From assembly GCA_948567375.1 (NCBI GenBank), contig OX419756.1, forward strand, positions 73,360,333 through 73,424,332: a DNA stretch of 64,000 nt, written 5' to 3'. Under the pieces are notes generated by a model. The model did not search any database, was not told the origin of the DNA, and worked only from the letters and a program-made list of their open reading frames with translations. Position numbers and translations under genes: made by a program. This DNA is from Lunularia cruciata (lineage: Eukaryota > Streptophyta > Marchantiopsida > Lunulariales > Lunulariaceae). This document shows positions 48,201 to 61,712 of the stretch, piece after piece (position 1 is the stretch's first letter; the number at the start of each line of letters is the position of its first letter).

Positions 48201-51200
48201 CTTTTATAATTATCTAAGTCTAGAATGGTGCAATACATATGTGCCTGCAGGCAAGGGTTATGCGAGCAAGTGTAGCCTTGAGGAAAGCAGCGTCTTGCAT
48301 CATCACTATTGGTGATGTAAGCCCATATATGTGATGTGCTCCATAGATTTAAAAACATCTTCTTGACAACGGTCATGATAAATCACTTAAAAGGCCTGAC
48401 ACGGACAGCTTGGACCACAAGATGAGGAACTAGCAATACCTGCAACTTGATATCTGCATTGCCTTGAAGCCAATGAAAGCCTGGAGATATTGCTGTAAGC
48501 AACATCATGCCTCCGTCTTTGACCGCTGCATCCACTTGCACTGCTCCGCTTTCAAGAACCTCTCCATCCAAGGACTTCAAGCTTTCTGCAAGACGCACTT
48601 CCCATCCTTCTTCTCCTCCCTTTTCAACACTTTCACTTTTCTCATCATCTTCGTCATCTTTTCTGTCACGATTCCTTTCCCTTCCCCAACCTCTTGTTCT
48701 GCTGCGCTTTTCCTTATCTCTTTCTTGCTCTTCCACTTCATGCTCCTCAAGTCCGCCTGGGCCCATAGGCAAGCTTCCGCGGACTCGTACATGCCCAGTT
48801 TGCGCGACTGGTTCTAGCACTGCATTAAACGCTAGCCGGTTGGCTGAGGTTATTGAGGCGGCCATTTCTGCCTTTCCCAGGCTGATACCTCCGACAGCTC
48901 CGTCTAATAGCCTGATTTGAACGTCACATTGGGGCTTGGCTAAGTGACCCCGCAAATCACCTTCCATATACAGCACACCTTTAATTGGAGTACTGTACGG
49001 TCGCGTGGAAGGAGATAAGAAGGGTTCAGGGGTTGATGACTGAATAGCATGCATTAAAGGTGGAACGAGATCAACGGGGAAGTTCAACACAGCAAAGTGA
49101 AGATTAGGTTTTGGTCCCAGAAGTGTTCCATCTGCATGCAATGTGGCAGTGTCTTTTTGAATGAAGAATTTCTCAAGCCGAAGTCCATCAGTGTTGCAAT
49201 AATCTCCAATCGCTATTACTCTTTTGGTTTTATAGGCTCCCCATTCCCATTCTTCGCCACGAAGATCAAAGTCAGCCTGCGCCAACAAGAGAGGAGCAAT
49301 CAGCGAAGACATCTTCCATACGGAACTTAAGATCTGAGGGGACCAGCCTTCCCCCGTAAGAAAGAATTTTGTTACTGAAGAAGATTCGAAGTCTGGAACA
49401 ATGAATAAATGTCGTATACTGTACGTCGACGCTGAACACTTACATATGTGTCCCCATCTCCCCCACCACTTGCCTCAAGAGTCCCATGCCATCCACCTCT
49501 CAACTCTGCCAAACCGGGGAGTGGAATGGACTCAGGAGTGCCCTCTGGCGTTGACATTCCTTTACTCCGTCGTAGGTACTGAATTAACAACGTCAATCGT
49601 CAAGAACGAGTTGGATTTATGGTTCAAGACAATACTTCAACTTTGCAAAATCTACTGCGTATACAAATATCCTACACAACTGGTCAACAAACATCTCCAA
49701 GTTCTGATTAGACACATGGGTTTATATCCTCAATGAGTTGACTTGAAACAGGGGACTGAATGGCTTATCAGGCGAAGCAAAAGAGTCAACTACATTCACA
49801 ACAATAAGATCAGTAAGAGCGCAACTGCAGCAAACAACGCGACAAAGGTTCATCAGCAATCTATCTTTAGAGTGACTCTCATCCGCAGTCGAAAAGATCG
49901 CCTTACCTCAAGATGCTCTTTGAGATTTTCCGCAGAAAACCCCACTGCTGATACACTTTGCAGGAACAACTCCTGGAAAGGTTGAGCACTCAAGCATTAG
50001 GAAAACCATGACTTTCAGCTCACATCCATCTATATTCCGTAAGGAATGTCACTTGTTACTTCCAAACAACCAGTGTCTTTGAACCCCTAATAAGTGGTCA
50101 GAAGGTGGTTGGTCAAGACAGTCACCCATCTCGACCTGCTGCAACAGTCTACCAAAACTAGTGTCTGGCTTTGACACAGGGAGATCAGGATAAATCGACG
50201 TGAACGAGGTACCTTGTACGAAATATAGATCTACACGACTATCACAGCAGCCTTATGATAAAACATCATTCGAGGGAAAGAAGGATTCACCTTGGACCTC
50301 GATACAACTGCCGGATCACTACTCCTCGAAAGCAACCGGGCAACTGGAAGCATATCAGACACTTCAGCTCTTGGCACGTCTAGTCTCAAACGCCAGCGTC
50401 CCATAGAGGTGATCATGTTCCCCAAATGCCCTGCCATTGCTTTCTCCCACATTCTTTCCTCCTTTCCCTTCTCTATGACTGTTCGATCGCGTAAGCCAGG
50501 AAGAACGTACTCGCCCTGCATCTCGTATCTACTATTTGCTTGCTCTAGTAGCAACTTGTCTAAAGTGATCTGCGATTGATCCAGGCAAGACCATAAGAAT
50601 CTGACATGAAGTCCGGATGTTTACAACCGCACTTTCGAAGAATGTACGAATGTGCTAAAGGTATGATAGATGGCGGCTAAGAATGCCAAAAGCTGTGTAC
50701 AGGGGAGGAAAAGTACCACATCACCGGACCATCGAGCAGTGATATCGAGCGATTCTCCTTGCACACCACTGCAACGAGGACGACGAACTGATAAATTCCC
50801 TTGTCCTCTCCTCTTTTGGAAATTGAGGGCGAGCTCTGCCTGTTTCAGAAACAACAGAAAATTCGGACTTCTAAATTGCAAATTAAGAGTATAGACCACA
50901 CAGGCGAATCCGAATTCTAAAGTGGGGTAAAATACAGCCACGAATTATTTACAAGTACAGCTGTAAACACAGCGGCTTGATTGTACATCCCACGGACATC
51001 ATGGCTCTACACTTCAGTAGTAACATTGATCATCTTAAGTGTACTGAAAGAGAGCGTGCCCGATAATTATTGTGAGAGGTGCGTGGATGCAAGAGCTAGA
51101 CAAGGAGCTCACCTTTTGGACAGCACCTCGCAGTGAGGCAAGTTCCAGCTCATCTAGCTGCAGATTACGTATCTGCGTATACAGACTCTGGGAGTTAAAA

Positions 51201-54200
51201 TAAGAGTTCAAAACTTCAATGTGGAGCAGTGCCATGATATAATACGTTAAACGGAAAGAGTAACAAATTGTCTAAACAAAGAAAACTGGTGGTTGCGAGC
51301 AGGCTTAGCAAACCTCGACTCTTGCTGAGTGCCCCGGTTGAAAGTGCAGGTCAGTGCGAAGCTGACCCCTCAATAACGAGAATGAGGCTCCCTCTCTGAA
51401 TGCTTCAAAGAACGAGTCTGGAACAGAATCACCACCGACGGAACCCCTTTTTACAAGGACATGTAAATGTTCATCTGGCCTCCCCGTTGTGTGTACCTGG
51501 AAAAAACGCCAAGATCAATGACTATCTTATTCCAAACAGCTCCTATTGAAGTCAACATTTTCTAGAAAGATGATCGGCTGGACATTGTTCTACTGGGAAC
51601 CATACGTCGTAGCACAACTCTGACTACTCTCTTTGAGTCAAAGATGGAAGTTGCATCACCGCTGAATGCAATATATTATCTACTAAGATTGGACAGCGGG
51701 TGCACGGTCAAGATTTGCTATCCACCATGGTTTTCTTCACCCTAGGTTTACAAGAGAAAAGAGTGCAATTTACCTTGAAGCTAGTAGGAGATACTTCCAG
51801 AGATCCATTTAGCTGAGGAGCCACTAATAGCTGATTAAGTTTCACTCCAGACAATGATATGTCACCAACTAGACCCGGTATGCCATTTCCTGGATGAGAC
51901 GCTGCTTCCTCTTCAAATCCAGACGACTTTCCTAAGTCAACCTCCTGGTGATCTGATTTTGGCACATGGCCGTTAAACTTGACTTTGCCTGTGACTTTCA
52001 TATGCGAAGTAGGTGCAAGAGGGGATCTCAAAGGAGACATCCCCATGACATCAAATCCCCTAAGTCGTAGATCTAGATCAAGACCTTCAATGGTAGGTGG
52101 TGGAGCAGGCTTGAATTCATAGGTCTTGCTCTTCGAAAGCGGAGGGTGCAGAGTGTGTAACTTAGATGAAAGGTCATATGTGGAAGCAGACGAGTTAAGT
52201 ACTATCGCTTCACGGGAAATATGCACATCACCATGAGCCCCACTGAACGAGCCTTGCGCTTCTGGCGTATTCCATTTGATGTCGAAGACCCTGGAGAAAA
52301 CACTTACTATGATCAGAGACGAATGTCGGACATCAGGTAGTGCTTATAAGGACTAGTGTCTGATTCTTGATTAAACATGATGCAGCTACGCATCGTTTTA
52401 AGAGAAGGGTGAATACAAGCTGCTCAAAAACTGCTATAGCAACAAAACTTCACGTAATTTGTGGGAGCTAACACAACACCAATATACAAGAAAACAAGCT
52501 CAACAGCTGAGACCTGCGTTACCCTCAGACTGCAGTTAGTACGAACTGACGGGGCAAGCCCAGTAAGAATCATGTGGTTTCTACTTGTGATTGTGTCCGC
52601 AGATTATTTTCAAATGCAACGGCGGGATATTTACAATCTGAGAAAAGTGTGCCGGAAGAAAGAGCACAAAATCCTTACGGCATAAGAATGGAGCCGCAAA
52701 TTTTCACTTCGTTATGCATTGTTCCAAACGTAGAAGAAGGAATTTCAACTCCGGCTGGGATATAAAACCGCAACAATTGATCTGTAGATACTTGTCCAGA
52801 ACAATCAATGTTCACTGCTGATGGGTCCAGCTCTCCCTGTTCAATCATGGGAGAAAAGTAAAAGTTATTCTAGGGAACCGTACGCTAGTCTCTTAGAGAA
52901 GTAAATGTTATGTCTCCTGGAGATAGTTTGTACCCATTGCTTGAACGAGTTAGTCTGTACAATTAACGGCCATGGTAACACCTACCTGGATTAGATCTGA
53001 ACTTCTGATTGAGCGTTAAACTCAACGGAGATAAATATGAAATCTTGTCATACAATTACGGCAAAACTCATCAAACGAGAACTGATTCGCAACTCAGATT
53101 TTACTCACTTCTGGACATATCCACAAATTTCCACCGCCACGCATCTCGCCTCCACCAACAGGAACAGCCTTGACTCCATACAACTCAGCCATCTGCACAG
53201 GAAGCCTCAAGTTAGATTACACTGCAGAGAGAGTAATTTGTATGGGCTATGACTATTTCTCCATATTATAAGGAGATTTAGACTGGAAAAGATGTACTCA
53301 GTTAAGGCAACAAGAGAACCCAAGGCCTAACGGCAGATGGAACTTGGATTACGATACTTGAACATTACAAGGACCAGTGCTCGTCATCATGATGTCTAAT
53401 TAGGAGCAAGGTGTTCCTAGTTGGAGATATCAGCTTACACAGTTGTCGGTATTAAAGGTGAAGCTTGCAGACGCAGATGTGAATGGTATGCGATCATAAG
53501 CAGCAACAGCACCCACGGCCACATTATTTTTGATTGCTTCTGAAGCGGTTGTACTTGGAGCATCAAAGACTAACGGTAGGTGCTTCCCTGATACCTCTGC
53601 AGTGCCCTCAAAGATAGGAGCATCCAGCGGACCTCGGCAATGTACCACTGCTTTCAATGCCCCTGCCAGCTGTATTATTCAGAAAGTTGAAAGTCCAAGC
53701 AGGAAGTGCTTAACGGAGTCAGTGTGGAGAGATGAAGGCTTCAACCAAACAGTCATAGAAAATTTAAGCACCCTAAGATATAAAAGCATCTGATCAGGTT
53801 TTCCGTCTAGTTTAATGAAGTACAAATCCGTTACAGATAGAGTTGGCGTCAACAAAGAGGCTATGTGAGACTTCAGATTAATTGATGTTCTTAGTCATGT
53901 GCTCAAGTTCATTTAAAATCAAGAACAAATGTTACTCCATTACAACAAAAGAATCCCGAAAACTGACTCATCCATTTCATCATTATCTAATAAGAACACG
54001 TAGTATGCCGTTTCCTATTTGAGTCCCAAACTACTAAGGGTAGACCTAATTAAGTCGGGTCAGGTAGGCAGAGTACGTTTGAATAACTCTTACCGGAAAT
54101 GGAGGAGGTTGTGCCTTGAGCGTTCTCATGAGAGCGTTGGCTTCCACACCAGATACCTGTTGACATGAAATGCACGCGGAAAAAATTGTTCATCACGGGG

Positions 54201-57200
54201 TGACATATTGCAAAGGCCCATTAAAGCGACTCAACTCTAGAGCGAGAAGAATCTCCACCGCACGAAAGAATTTCAACAGTTTACCAGTTCGGATAAGACC
54301 ACCTCTAACCGAAGAAAACGTACGTCAATGGATAGAGGACGTCTTCTGGAGCGTCTATAACAAACCTGGCAACTAAGACGATATTCTCCATCTTCAGGGT
54401 TCAAATCCATATCCCCAGAGACTTGCAAGGGTATTGCACCATACAAGCCTGAAGTATTATGAAAGAACAAACGTTGTCCTTGGAAGAAAAGGGTTCCATT
54501 TACTCCCTGCATGACAAAAGAAAATCAAGCTGTTGTAAAGTTTCCCTGTTTTACAAGTCGAGCTAGCAAATGAGATAATCTCTCAGCCGTGAACAGCGCC
54601 TAAGAGGTAGGGAGTTCCATAATACATGCCCATGATCCCTATCAAGCATTTGAGCACGTTCACTTCAAGCTCTAAAAAGTCTTCCCGGTATGTGGAGCTG
54701 GAGACCAGCACTTGCAATGTGGAGATATTCCTCTCCTTTTGCAGCAGACAAAACTACCATAGCATGCAGTCCTCTACTCTGTTCACAGGTCAAATACCTT
54801 GAAGGGAGCAGGAGCATCCCATATCGCAAAATCAAGTCCTTTAACGTCCACACGACCCCCAAAGCTAGGAAACTGATCATCTTTCAGCATCCATGCATGG
54901 ACCTAATCAACACACCACAAAAGAGGATTTGATTTAGTCGTCTAAGCGAAATGTTGATACTTTTCCCTGACCGTTATCAAGTCAGTAAAATTTTGATACA
55001 AGATAATACGAATAAGAACTACCTGGATGTCAGGAGGGCAAGGTTACACATTCTAGGATACAAGAGCCAATACTTGTATTGGGCATGGAGTACGCATCAG
55101 CTCAGATTTTGAAGTGCTCAGCGAATATTTCAGGGAGATTCAAAGAAGAAAAAGACGAGGAAGAGGAGTAACACGTAACCGTCAAGTAAACGTCGTAACG
55201 TGCCTAGTTTGGAAACAAACAAGATTGCCCTTCGTTGACTAGTTGAGTAACTGCAAGATGCTCAACGGATAGAAAAAGCGGACTACTTCTATCAAGCATC
55301 CAATAAATCAAGTCGAGTTTAGATGGTCAGAGGCAAAATGCGTAGAAGCTACGAAATCTCACCTCCCCACTTGCCCTCCCCCCTGTCCAGTCCAAAGGCA
55401 CCTCTAGCAGCTTCTCAAACAACTGCGAGTGTACATAATCAACGTCTGAGTTAGAATGGGGTCTCTTACTGCAGCAGGACATCAATCACTCTGAAGCTGC
55501 ATTTGCGGTCCACCTAACTCCATAACTCCAGCAATTCTTCGAATAAGACTTTCGTCGCCTGACAGCTCAACCGATGTCGAGTGCAATTGAGAATTGCAGG
55601 AAATAACGACATGCAGCTAAAGCGACTTGAATAACAGAAGAGTTTGCAGTGAGAAACGTCAGCTGACCGGAGCATATAGATTGCGACCTCTGACTTTCAG
55701 ATGCCACTCTCCCTTTGAGAGATCCACAGCTACTTTCACAAAAATCTTTCCTCCATCACCCTTAGCATTATCCGTTCTCCATTCTTTGGGACTCCCAGTC
55801 ACGCGAACATTGATCTGGTCATAACTACTACCAAACTTTACAACTCCCGCTACTTTCTCCATAATCCTGTCATCCAGCTCAAGAAAGTCAGGGAGCACCA
55901 TGTGATCGATATAATTAAATGTAATAATGGTGTATGGATCCCAACGTCCTTCGAGAAAAGATACTACTTAAGTCCAAATTCTACGGATATCCAAATGGTG
56001 ACGACTTGCGTATGTCCAGGTTAAGTTCGCGAAAGGTTTCATTCTTCCAGTAATGTATTTTGTTGTTAGCATATCTGTAAAGCATTCAAAGGTTGTGGAG
56101 TCCGAGTATGTCTGAGACACAGACGCAAGAACTCTAGTGATAAAACATCTAACATTCTATATCATACCGGGGCTCACGATCTCCATATGCGAGCAGCATG
56201 AGGCTTCCCTCCTTGAAATATACAGAGTTAAGAGCTACTGGAGTCCACCGCCGAGAATCCACACTCTCATTTGAAGGTGGTTCGTTGCCCGTCATATGAA
56301 TATCGGACTCCTCTCTGCTCAGAGAATTTCCGGAGAATTTACTCGGGAACGCCGCATCATTATGGTGCGACGATGAGTGAGGTTTATCTCCAGAAGCCTC
56401 TTTACCGAGCGAATTGCTAGTTTCTCTGTATGGTTCTTTGAAGCTCATTCTTTCATTTTGGTAGTCCTCTACAGAAGGTGGCCCCTCGCTGAACTCTTTT
56501 GTGTCAGCACCTAAAGGTTGCTCTGTCACCTGTGTGCAATCAGGAGCTCCTGCATCTGTAGCATTCTCAAAGTCGTATAACTCAGTGGAACTGTTGCTGA
56601 GAGCTTGGGCTTTGTATATTTCAGCAACATCGGCAGATGTCTGAAGCGGATTCACGTCTCCGTATACCCGTTCACTACGGCTTTCCACTGACTGGATGTC
56701 TCTGGAATCCACCACTTGCTGAGCGCCAGAGTTCATGCCCTTAGCAGGGTGTGATCCAGAAGTCCATGCAGTTCCATTCTGGCCCTTGATTGCTTCCTGA
56801 TGTTCTCGAACGGCCTGCACAAGTAGCTCCTTCACTGATTCTGCTATTACAGATGAGGATCCCTCCTCACTGCTTGGATCCTTATGATAAGTCCCCTGAT
56901 CTTTAATTGTCTCCGATCCCTTTCGTCCAGAATCTGTATGAGAAGCACGTGCTTTATCTCCACCTACACTCCTTTTGCCCAGTGGTTTACGCCATTGCTG
57001 CCTGCCATGCATTCGTCTGAAGTTTACTTGGTCTATCTGAGCCTTCTGCTTCCACAAAGAATGCTCTACGTGTAACAATGGCTTATTCAAGAGCACTCCA
57101 ACTCTTTCTTCGTTTCTTCTCGGTTCCCTAGCGCCCCAGGCAGTAGAGAGCGACATGGGAGGTAGGGAAGGGCGATTACCATGTGAGAAGATACCTTCAT

Positions 57201-58746
57201 AGCCTTCAAAACGCGTACGATCAGTATGAACATGTGGATCGGATGTGGGTGGTTTGTTCTCGTACTGGACCGAAGATGCGAGTTGTCCTTTATCATTCAC
57301 AGCAATTTGCGTCAATCCGTCCTGCCTTGGAGGCTTTACAGAGTTCATATCTCTGAAGTGCTCGGAACCGCCGGATTCCTGACCTCTCTTTCCTGGGGAT
57401 TGACCTCTGTCTAATTTTTCGAAAAAGGCTCGAGCTGCTGAAGCGCTCCGCTCAAGATTCTTCTTCTGTAATGCCATCTTCGTCAACCCTTGAATCCCTT
57501 GGCGGGTCCATCTTCGAAGCACTCTACGCTTCAATGGCCTCAGCATGTTCACATCCATCCAAATTTTAACTCCGACGACACTATTCCTCCACTCGTTCAG
57601 GCTGCTCAGTTCTTCACTCTCATTCAATCTCTCCTCCACATGTTGTCCCGCTTTAATTCCATCCACCTCACCCAGATAATTGGAACTTGTGTCTATACTC
57701 TCCTCGCTTTCAGACTCTTCTAACTCCACTTGCTGGTCCTTGGTCTTCTCGACCGTGGATTGCAATTTTAATTTTCCGAGTATATTTGGCTTCGTGGTGG
57801 TGGCAGTTCTCTTCATATCTCCTTCCACGACAGTTTTGACATGCTTGTACCCGCTGATTGCCGCTTGTTTGGCAGCTTCACTCCTGGTGATCACGAATTT
57901 GTCCCCCAGTTCCTCTCTGAACAGTCGTCTCACCTTCGTTCTCGAGTCAAGGTTGGGTTCATAGCTGTTCCGAATTCTATCCTTCTCATCTGATGTGACC
58001 GGAATTCCAAGCCAGGTCCAATCCTCTTTCTGTGCCACAAGCAGGTGAGGTTGAGCTAATACAGCGTCCACAACAAGCTGACCTCTACGAAGACTCGCCA
58101 GAGGAAGAACTCTGATTTCCACACCTGGAATCTCCCCGCATGAGAATTCGTCCTTGTGCGTACCGACTGTACAAGGGCCCAGCGTTAGCCCTAGTGGAGA
58201 CAGACTCTGCACTCTTCCCAATTCAATTTCTCGGCCAAAATACTGGCCAACCATGGCTGCCACTGGTGGCAAGAATGTAGTCTCAATATAAGCTTGAGCT
58301 TTGGCCTGGCCGTAGAGAGCGCCACCACCCATCAAAACCACTGCAGCGACCCAAGCGGATTTTTGCAAAAGATTTGTGCTCTGTCTTTGGACCCAGGAGT
58401 GCCTAACTGTGGCATTCTCTGCACCATTCTGAGATTCCTGTTCAGAGGAGTGGGGATCCTTCTCCCCCCACTTGCGTCCATTAATAAAGAAGCGGGTAAA
58501 TGCCTGGCTCCGGTGGTTGTAAGAAGGCCGGGAAGGGATCGATGAACCTCCTTTCACAAGTGAAGAAAAAGAAGTGGAAGAATCTCCAATCATAAATGGT
58601 TTCTGAAACTTCTCCCATCTCGGCTGCTGCCATTTGGCAGAGCCTACGTCCCGAAACTGGCTTGTATTTCCCTTGCTCAAATTCACACAACACTGGGATG
58701 ACAGCATCAAATTTGAGCTGCTGCCAAGGGATGCCGTAGCTTGCAT
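45232..58746 (-). CDS. TIC236: TIC236, TamB-like protein of the chloroplast envelope, 23 exons
   Basis: Inner-envelope protein of plastids that bridges the TOC and TIC complexes during protein import; homologous to bacterial TamB. Exons (minus): 58746-56168, 55866-55668, 55422-55363, 54902-54798, 54506-54366, 54156-54094, 53669-53439, 53192-53109, 52836-52679, 52290-51774, 51496-51314, 51172-51113, 50839-50717, 50569-50291, 49972-49907, 49578-49444, 49276-48440, 47758-47475, 47271-47003, 46896-46673, 46506-46315, 45840-45571, 45384-45232. All junctions are GT-AG and the 7,212 nt stay in one frame (2,403 residues; Arabidopsis about 2,170). Exon 1 encodes a Ser-rich transit-peptide-like N terminus, a membrane segment near 131-147 (AWVAAVVLMGGGALYG) and a long polar region. 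Conserved landmarks: GPLDAPIFEG, GLDLDLRLRGFD, LDELELASLRG, GEYVLPGLRDR, LHADGTLLGPK, LLTAISPGFHWLQGNADIKL, IKLSHGEAYL, GLKLVLGPELR, NFAVSGELEL, FGQARWRLV and the C-terminal LLFEYSATSQN. The junction 47475/47271 is the least certain. Confidence 0.95.
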
Positions 58747-60470
58747 CCTGCATAATTACCTAGCAAAACCCTATTCCTTTAGCAAATCCGAAATTCCGCT
58801 TCCCCTGCTCCAAAGTCCGACCGAACTCCCGTTTCCTCAAGTTCTGCTCAGTCCAAAAGCCGAGCGATACATCTTCTCACTACCTACATTTCAATTCACA
58901 ATGCCTCCTCCGGAAATGGACATTCATAATAAATTCCCCATCCTTTCGTCCCCTGACATCCTTTCTCCGCATCCTCCAAGCTCCATGTAGCTAATCAATT
59001 CCCAAAAGTTCTGTTCTATGTGATTGGCGTGCGGGCTCGGCTGCTCTCAGCTACAAATTTTACTACCAAGAGTGCGAATTTGGTCGCGAGCGATTACAAA
59101 ACCCCGATGGAAAAATGGAATAAACTAGTGCAAAATTATATACTCATGAAGTCCCCGGAACCACAAACGCACGACCGACTGTACCAACGAATCTGCCACA
59201 CGGGAGCGGAGTGCCGTAGAACCACCACCGGACGCAAGAAGGGAGACTAGTCTTTTCTCCCCATGGCCACGAGTTCTATCATAGGCGAACAGTCCAAGTC
59301 GCGATTTTTTGTCCCGGGACGTCACGCTCCATTCAAAGAGCTTTGGCTCCCGAATGGCTTTGTTCGTTGTCCCGAGCCGTACTGCCCAAGTACTGGGAGA
59401 TAGGGGCCCCTGTGAAAACCCAATCGGAGGCTCGGTAACTGTGGGTCTAGGTGACCAACCTCAGACCGTAAGACCCTGCCGCGACGCAATAAGCAAAGCA
59501 TTATTTATATCGGGAGATCCTATTGGAGCAGGCACCACGCCTTCAGTCCTCAAAGAGGAGCGACCATAGTGTTTGCTAATCAACGCGACACGATGAGTTT
59601 CGTCCTTGCCATAAGTCAAGTTCGCCGAGGCCGACAGCCTCCCTTCCCATCCTTCATTTTTCCTACGCGGTCGCCTTTTTCCCCTGACCGACTTGCATGG
59701 TACTCGCTACTTCGACCTGCCGTGCGGGAAATCGAGCTCTCCACCTATTGGGACCGCGACTCCAGGCATCCGCCGCGGCCCGGCGTACGAGGTGAAATAG
59801 GTTACTTTCCTGCAGTCAACCTCCTGCTCTTTAAGCGCACGGGCAACGTTGACTGTGCATCTGAACTTTGTCGGGGACTCTTTTCCTATGACGTGGTGGA
59901 TTCTGATAAAACCTAGGATCGCGTTTTCTTTGTCTAGAAGTGCTTCTCAAGTTGCATTCCATCCGGCAAATTTGTCGTTTCTTGGCATCGCACATACATT
60001 TCTTCGGCAGTCTCGCTTGTCACGGTCACCGGGATTTACTCTGCGGCTGACGAAAACGCAGATTTGGCGACGTACGATAAACGTAAACTAACCGGTGATT
60101 ACCGACTCCTCTTAATGACAAGAAGACAAGACCACAAGAAGAAAAACATTAAAATAACATCATGTATTACTCACATCACTACGATCAATCATGGCTAGCA
60201 TTCAGAAATCAAAATAGTAAAAGTATCAAGAAGCTTTTATTGACCGCATAGCTCGCCTTGTAGCCTACACTACCACTGAAGACCTTTAAGATCCGGTTAT
60301 TTTGTCGCTCCTGATCACTTCCCCAATTTGAGGCGGTTAGTGAGGACCCTTGGATTCAATGTTAACTGCTGTAAAACGCGAAATATGTCCCATGGAAACG
60401 CAGCTTTAGGAGGGAAGGAAGAAGAATTGTGATTTTATTTAGTTATTTATTTTTAGGAAGGATTTTAGCT
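58747..60470. other. TIC236 upstream region, CpG-rich, no gene recognised
   Basis: 58747-58990 should include the TIC236 leader and promoter. 59000-60100 is GC- and CpG-rich for this window and holds three open frames of 76-115 codons on the plus strand, but none shows a known domain, and composition alone could leave such frames open. The boundary with transposon-like sequence is near 60400-60500. Confidence 0.5.
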
Positions 60471-60594
60471 CCAATCTCGAAGTGTGCATAAACTTTATAT
60501 GAACATATTGATGGGAGTGTTTAGTTGCTCAAGCGAGTCGCAATCTGAAGTGATTTGAGATTAATTATCCATGTCCTTGTATATACCGGAGACT

Positions 60595-60700
60595 ACCTCA
60601 CCCACTCCATGATGAGGCTAGGTAGACTTTTTGCCTACCACTTGACCACCTCACCCACTCCATGATGAGGCTAGGTAGACTTTTTGCCTCCCACTTGACC
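60595..60700 (+). repeat. 53-bp tandem duplication
   Basis: Units 60595-60647 and 60648-60700 are identical except for one base (A/C in CCT(A/C)CCACTTG). Such near-identity points to a recent event. Confidence 0.95.
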
Positions 60701-60949
60701 GTTTGGCTCATGATCCCTTGGACAAGTTAGTTTGTTTCTATTCCTTTCACTCTTTCGATGATGTCTTCATTATGCTAGAGTGGACATGCGGGGCATAGAG
60801 AGGTGATTGCTAGATTTCATCAATTCCAAACGGGAGATTGTGCAGTCATTCAGGATGAGTCTATTAGGGCTACACATTTTAGGAGACAAGTTTTAGCACA
60901 TGATACCACAGAGTCCACTCGATTATGACGGTATATGACAATGGGTCAG

Positions 60950-61712
60950 GCGGGAGAGTTTAGTAGAGCAGCATGAGCGCTACACCCTTTGTATATGGCT
61001 AGTCTTACTAATGAGACTATCTCTTCCCTACACTCACTACATCTTATAGCATTAGAGTGACAACAATTAGAGGTATTAGATTATCATCTTGAGCAGCTTT
61101 CATGTCTTTATAGTTCACTTTTTGCAAAAGCATTGTGCACTGCATCTCGTCGTTCCTCAAGAAGCTTGTCAGGGATGGTATATGAGCACCTTAGAGATTA
61201 CTTTTAGGCAGATGATCCTTCTAGTGGTTTTATTGAGTTGTTTTAGGTGGTTGTAGTAGTAGCGAGAGAAGACATTCTTTTATCTATTAGTCGGGTGTTA
61301 GGTGCTAATCGACTTCTCTTGATGGAGAAGAACAAAGGGTATTAAACAAATTGCTTTTGGAGAGAATTTTTTGCAATTGTCCTTCAGCATTGTTCTCATT
61401 GTCGACAACACCTAAGTCCACATCAATTTAAAGTAGCTACACTTGGAGGATGTGAGGTTATATCTCTATCGACAACACCTAAGTCCACATCAATTTGGAG
61501 TAGCTATACTTGGAGGATGTGAGGTTATATCTCTAGGCATTAAAGCACTGCTAGATATCCATCAGGAGTGGATTATTCTAATAGTGGATGTTGAGAATGC
61601 TTTTAATGGTGTCTCACGAGCCTCCATCTTTAGAGAGCTTAGGGAGGCTAATGGATCCTTTGCGAGTCTTTCCTTTTGTGCGGTCTTTTTATGGCTCTCT
61701 TGCTTCCCTTTA
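60950..61712 (+). pseudogene. LINE reverse transcriptase, N-terminal half
   Basis: Segments in order: GEFSRAA and MASLTNETISSLHSLH (60955-61050), DPSSGFIELF near 61220, GANRLLLMEKNKG near 61303-61340, CRQHLSPHQFGVA near 61404, GGCEVISLGIKALLDIHQEW near 61514-61570, and catalytic motif A, VDVENAFNGVSR (61585-61620). The arrangement is that of the HQFGV/VDV-NAFN reverse transcriptases common in green plants and algae. The frame is interrupted exactly at the T1 insertion. Confidence 0.82.
61402..61535 (+). repeat. 67-bp tandem duplication inside the LINE reverse transcriptase
   Basis: Units 61402-61468 and 61469-61535 differ at a few bases. As 67 is not a multiple of three, it shifts the reading frame. 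Confidence 0.9.

Noticed and set aside
59020-59916. Three consecutive plus-strand frames as exons of a gene
   Set aside because: No recognisable domain or consistent splice sites; listed only as an unexplained CpG-rich stretch.
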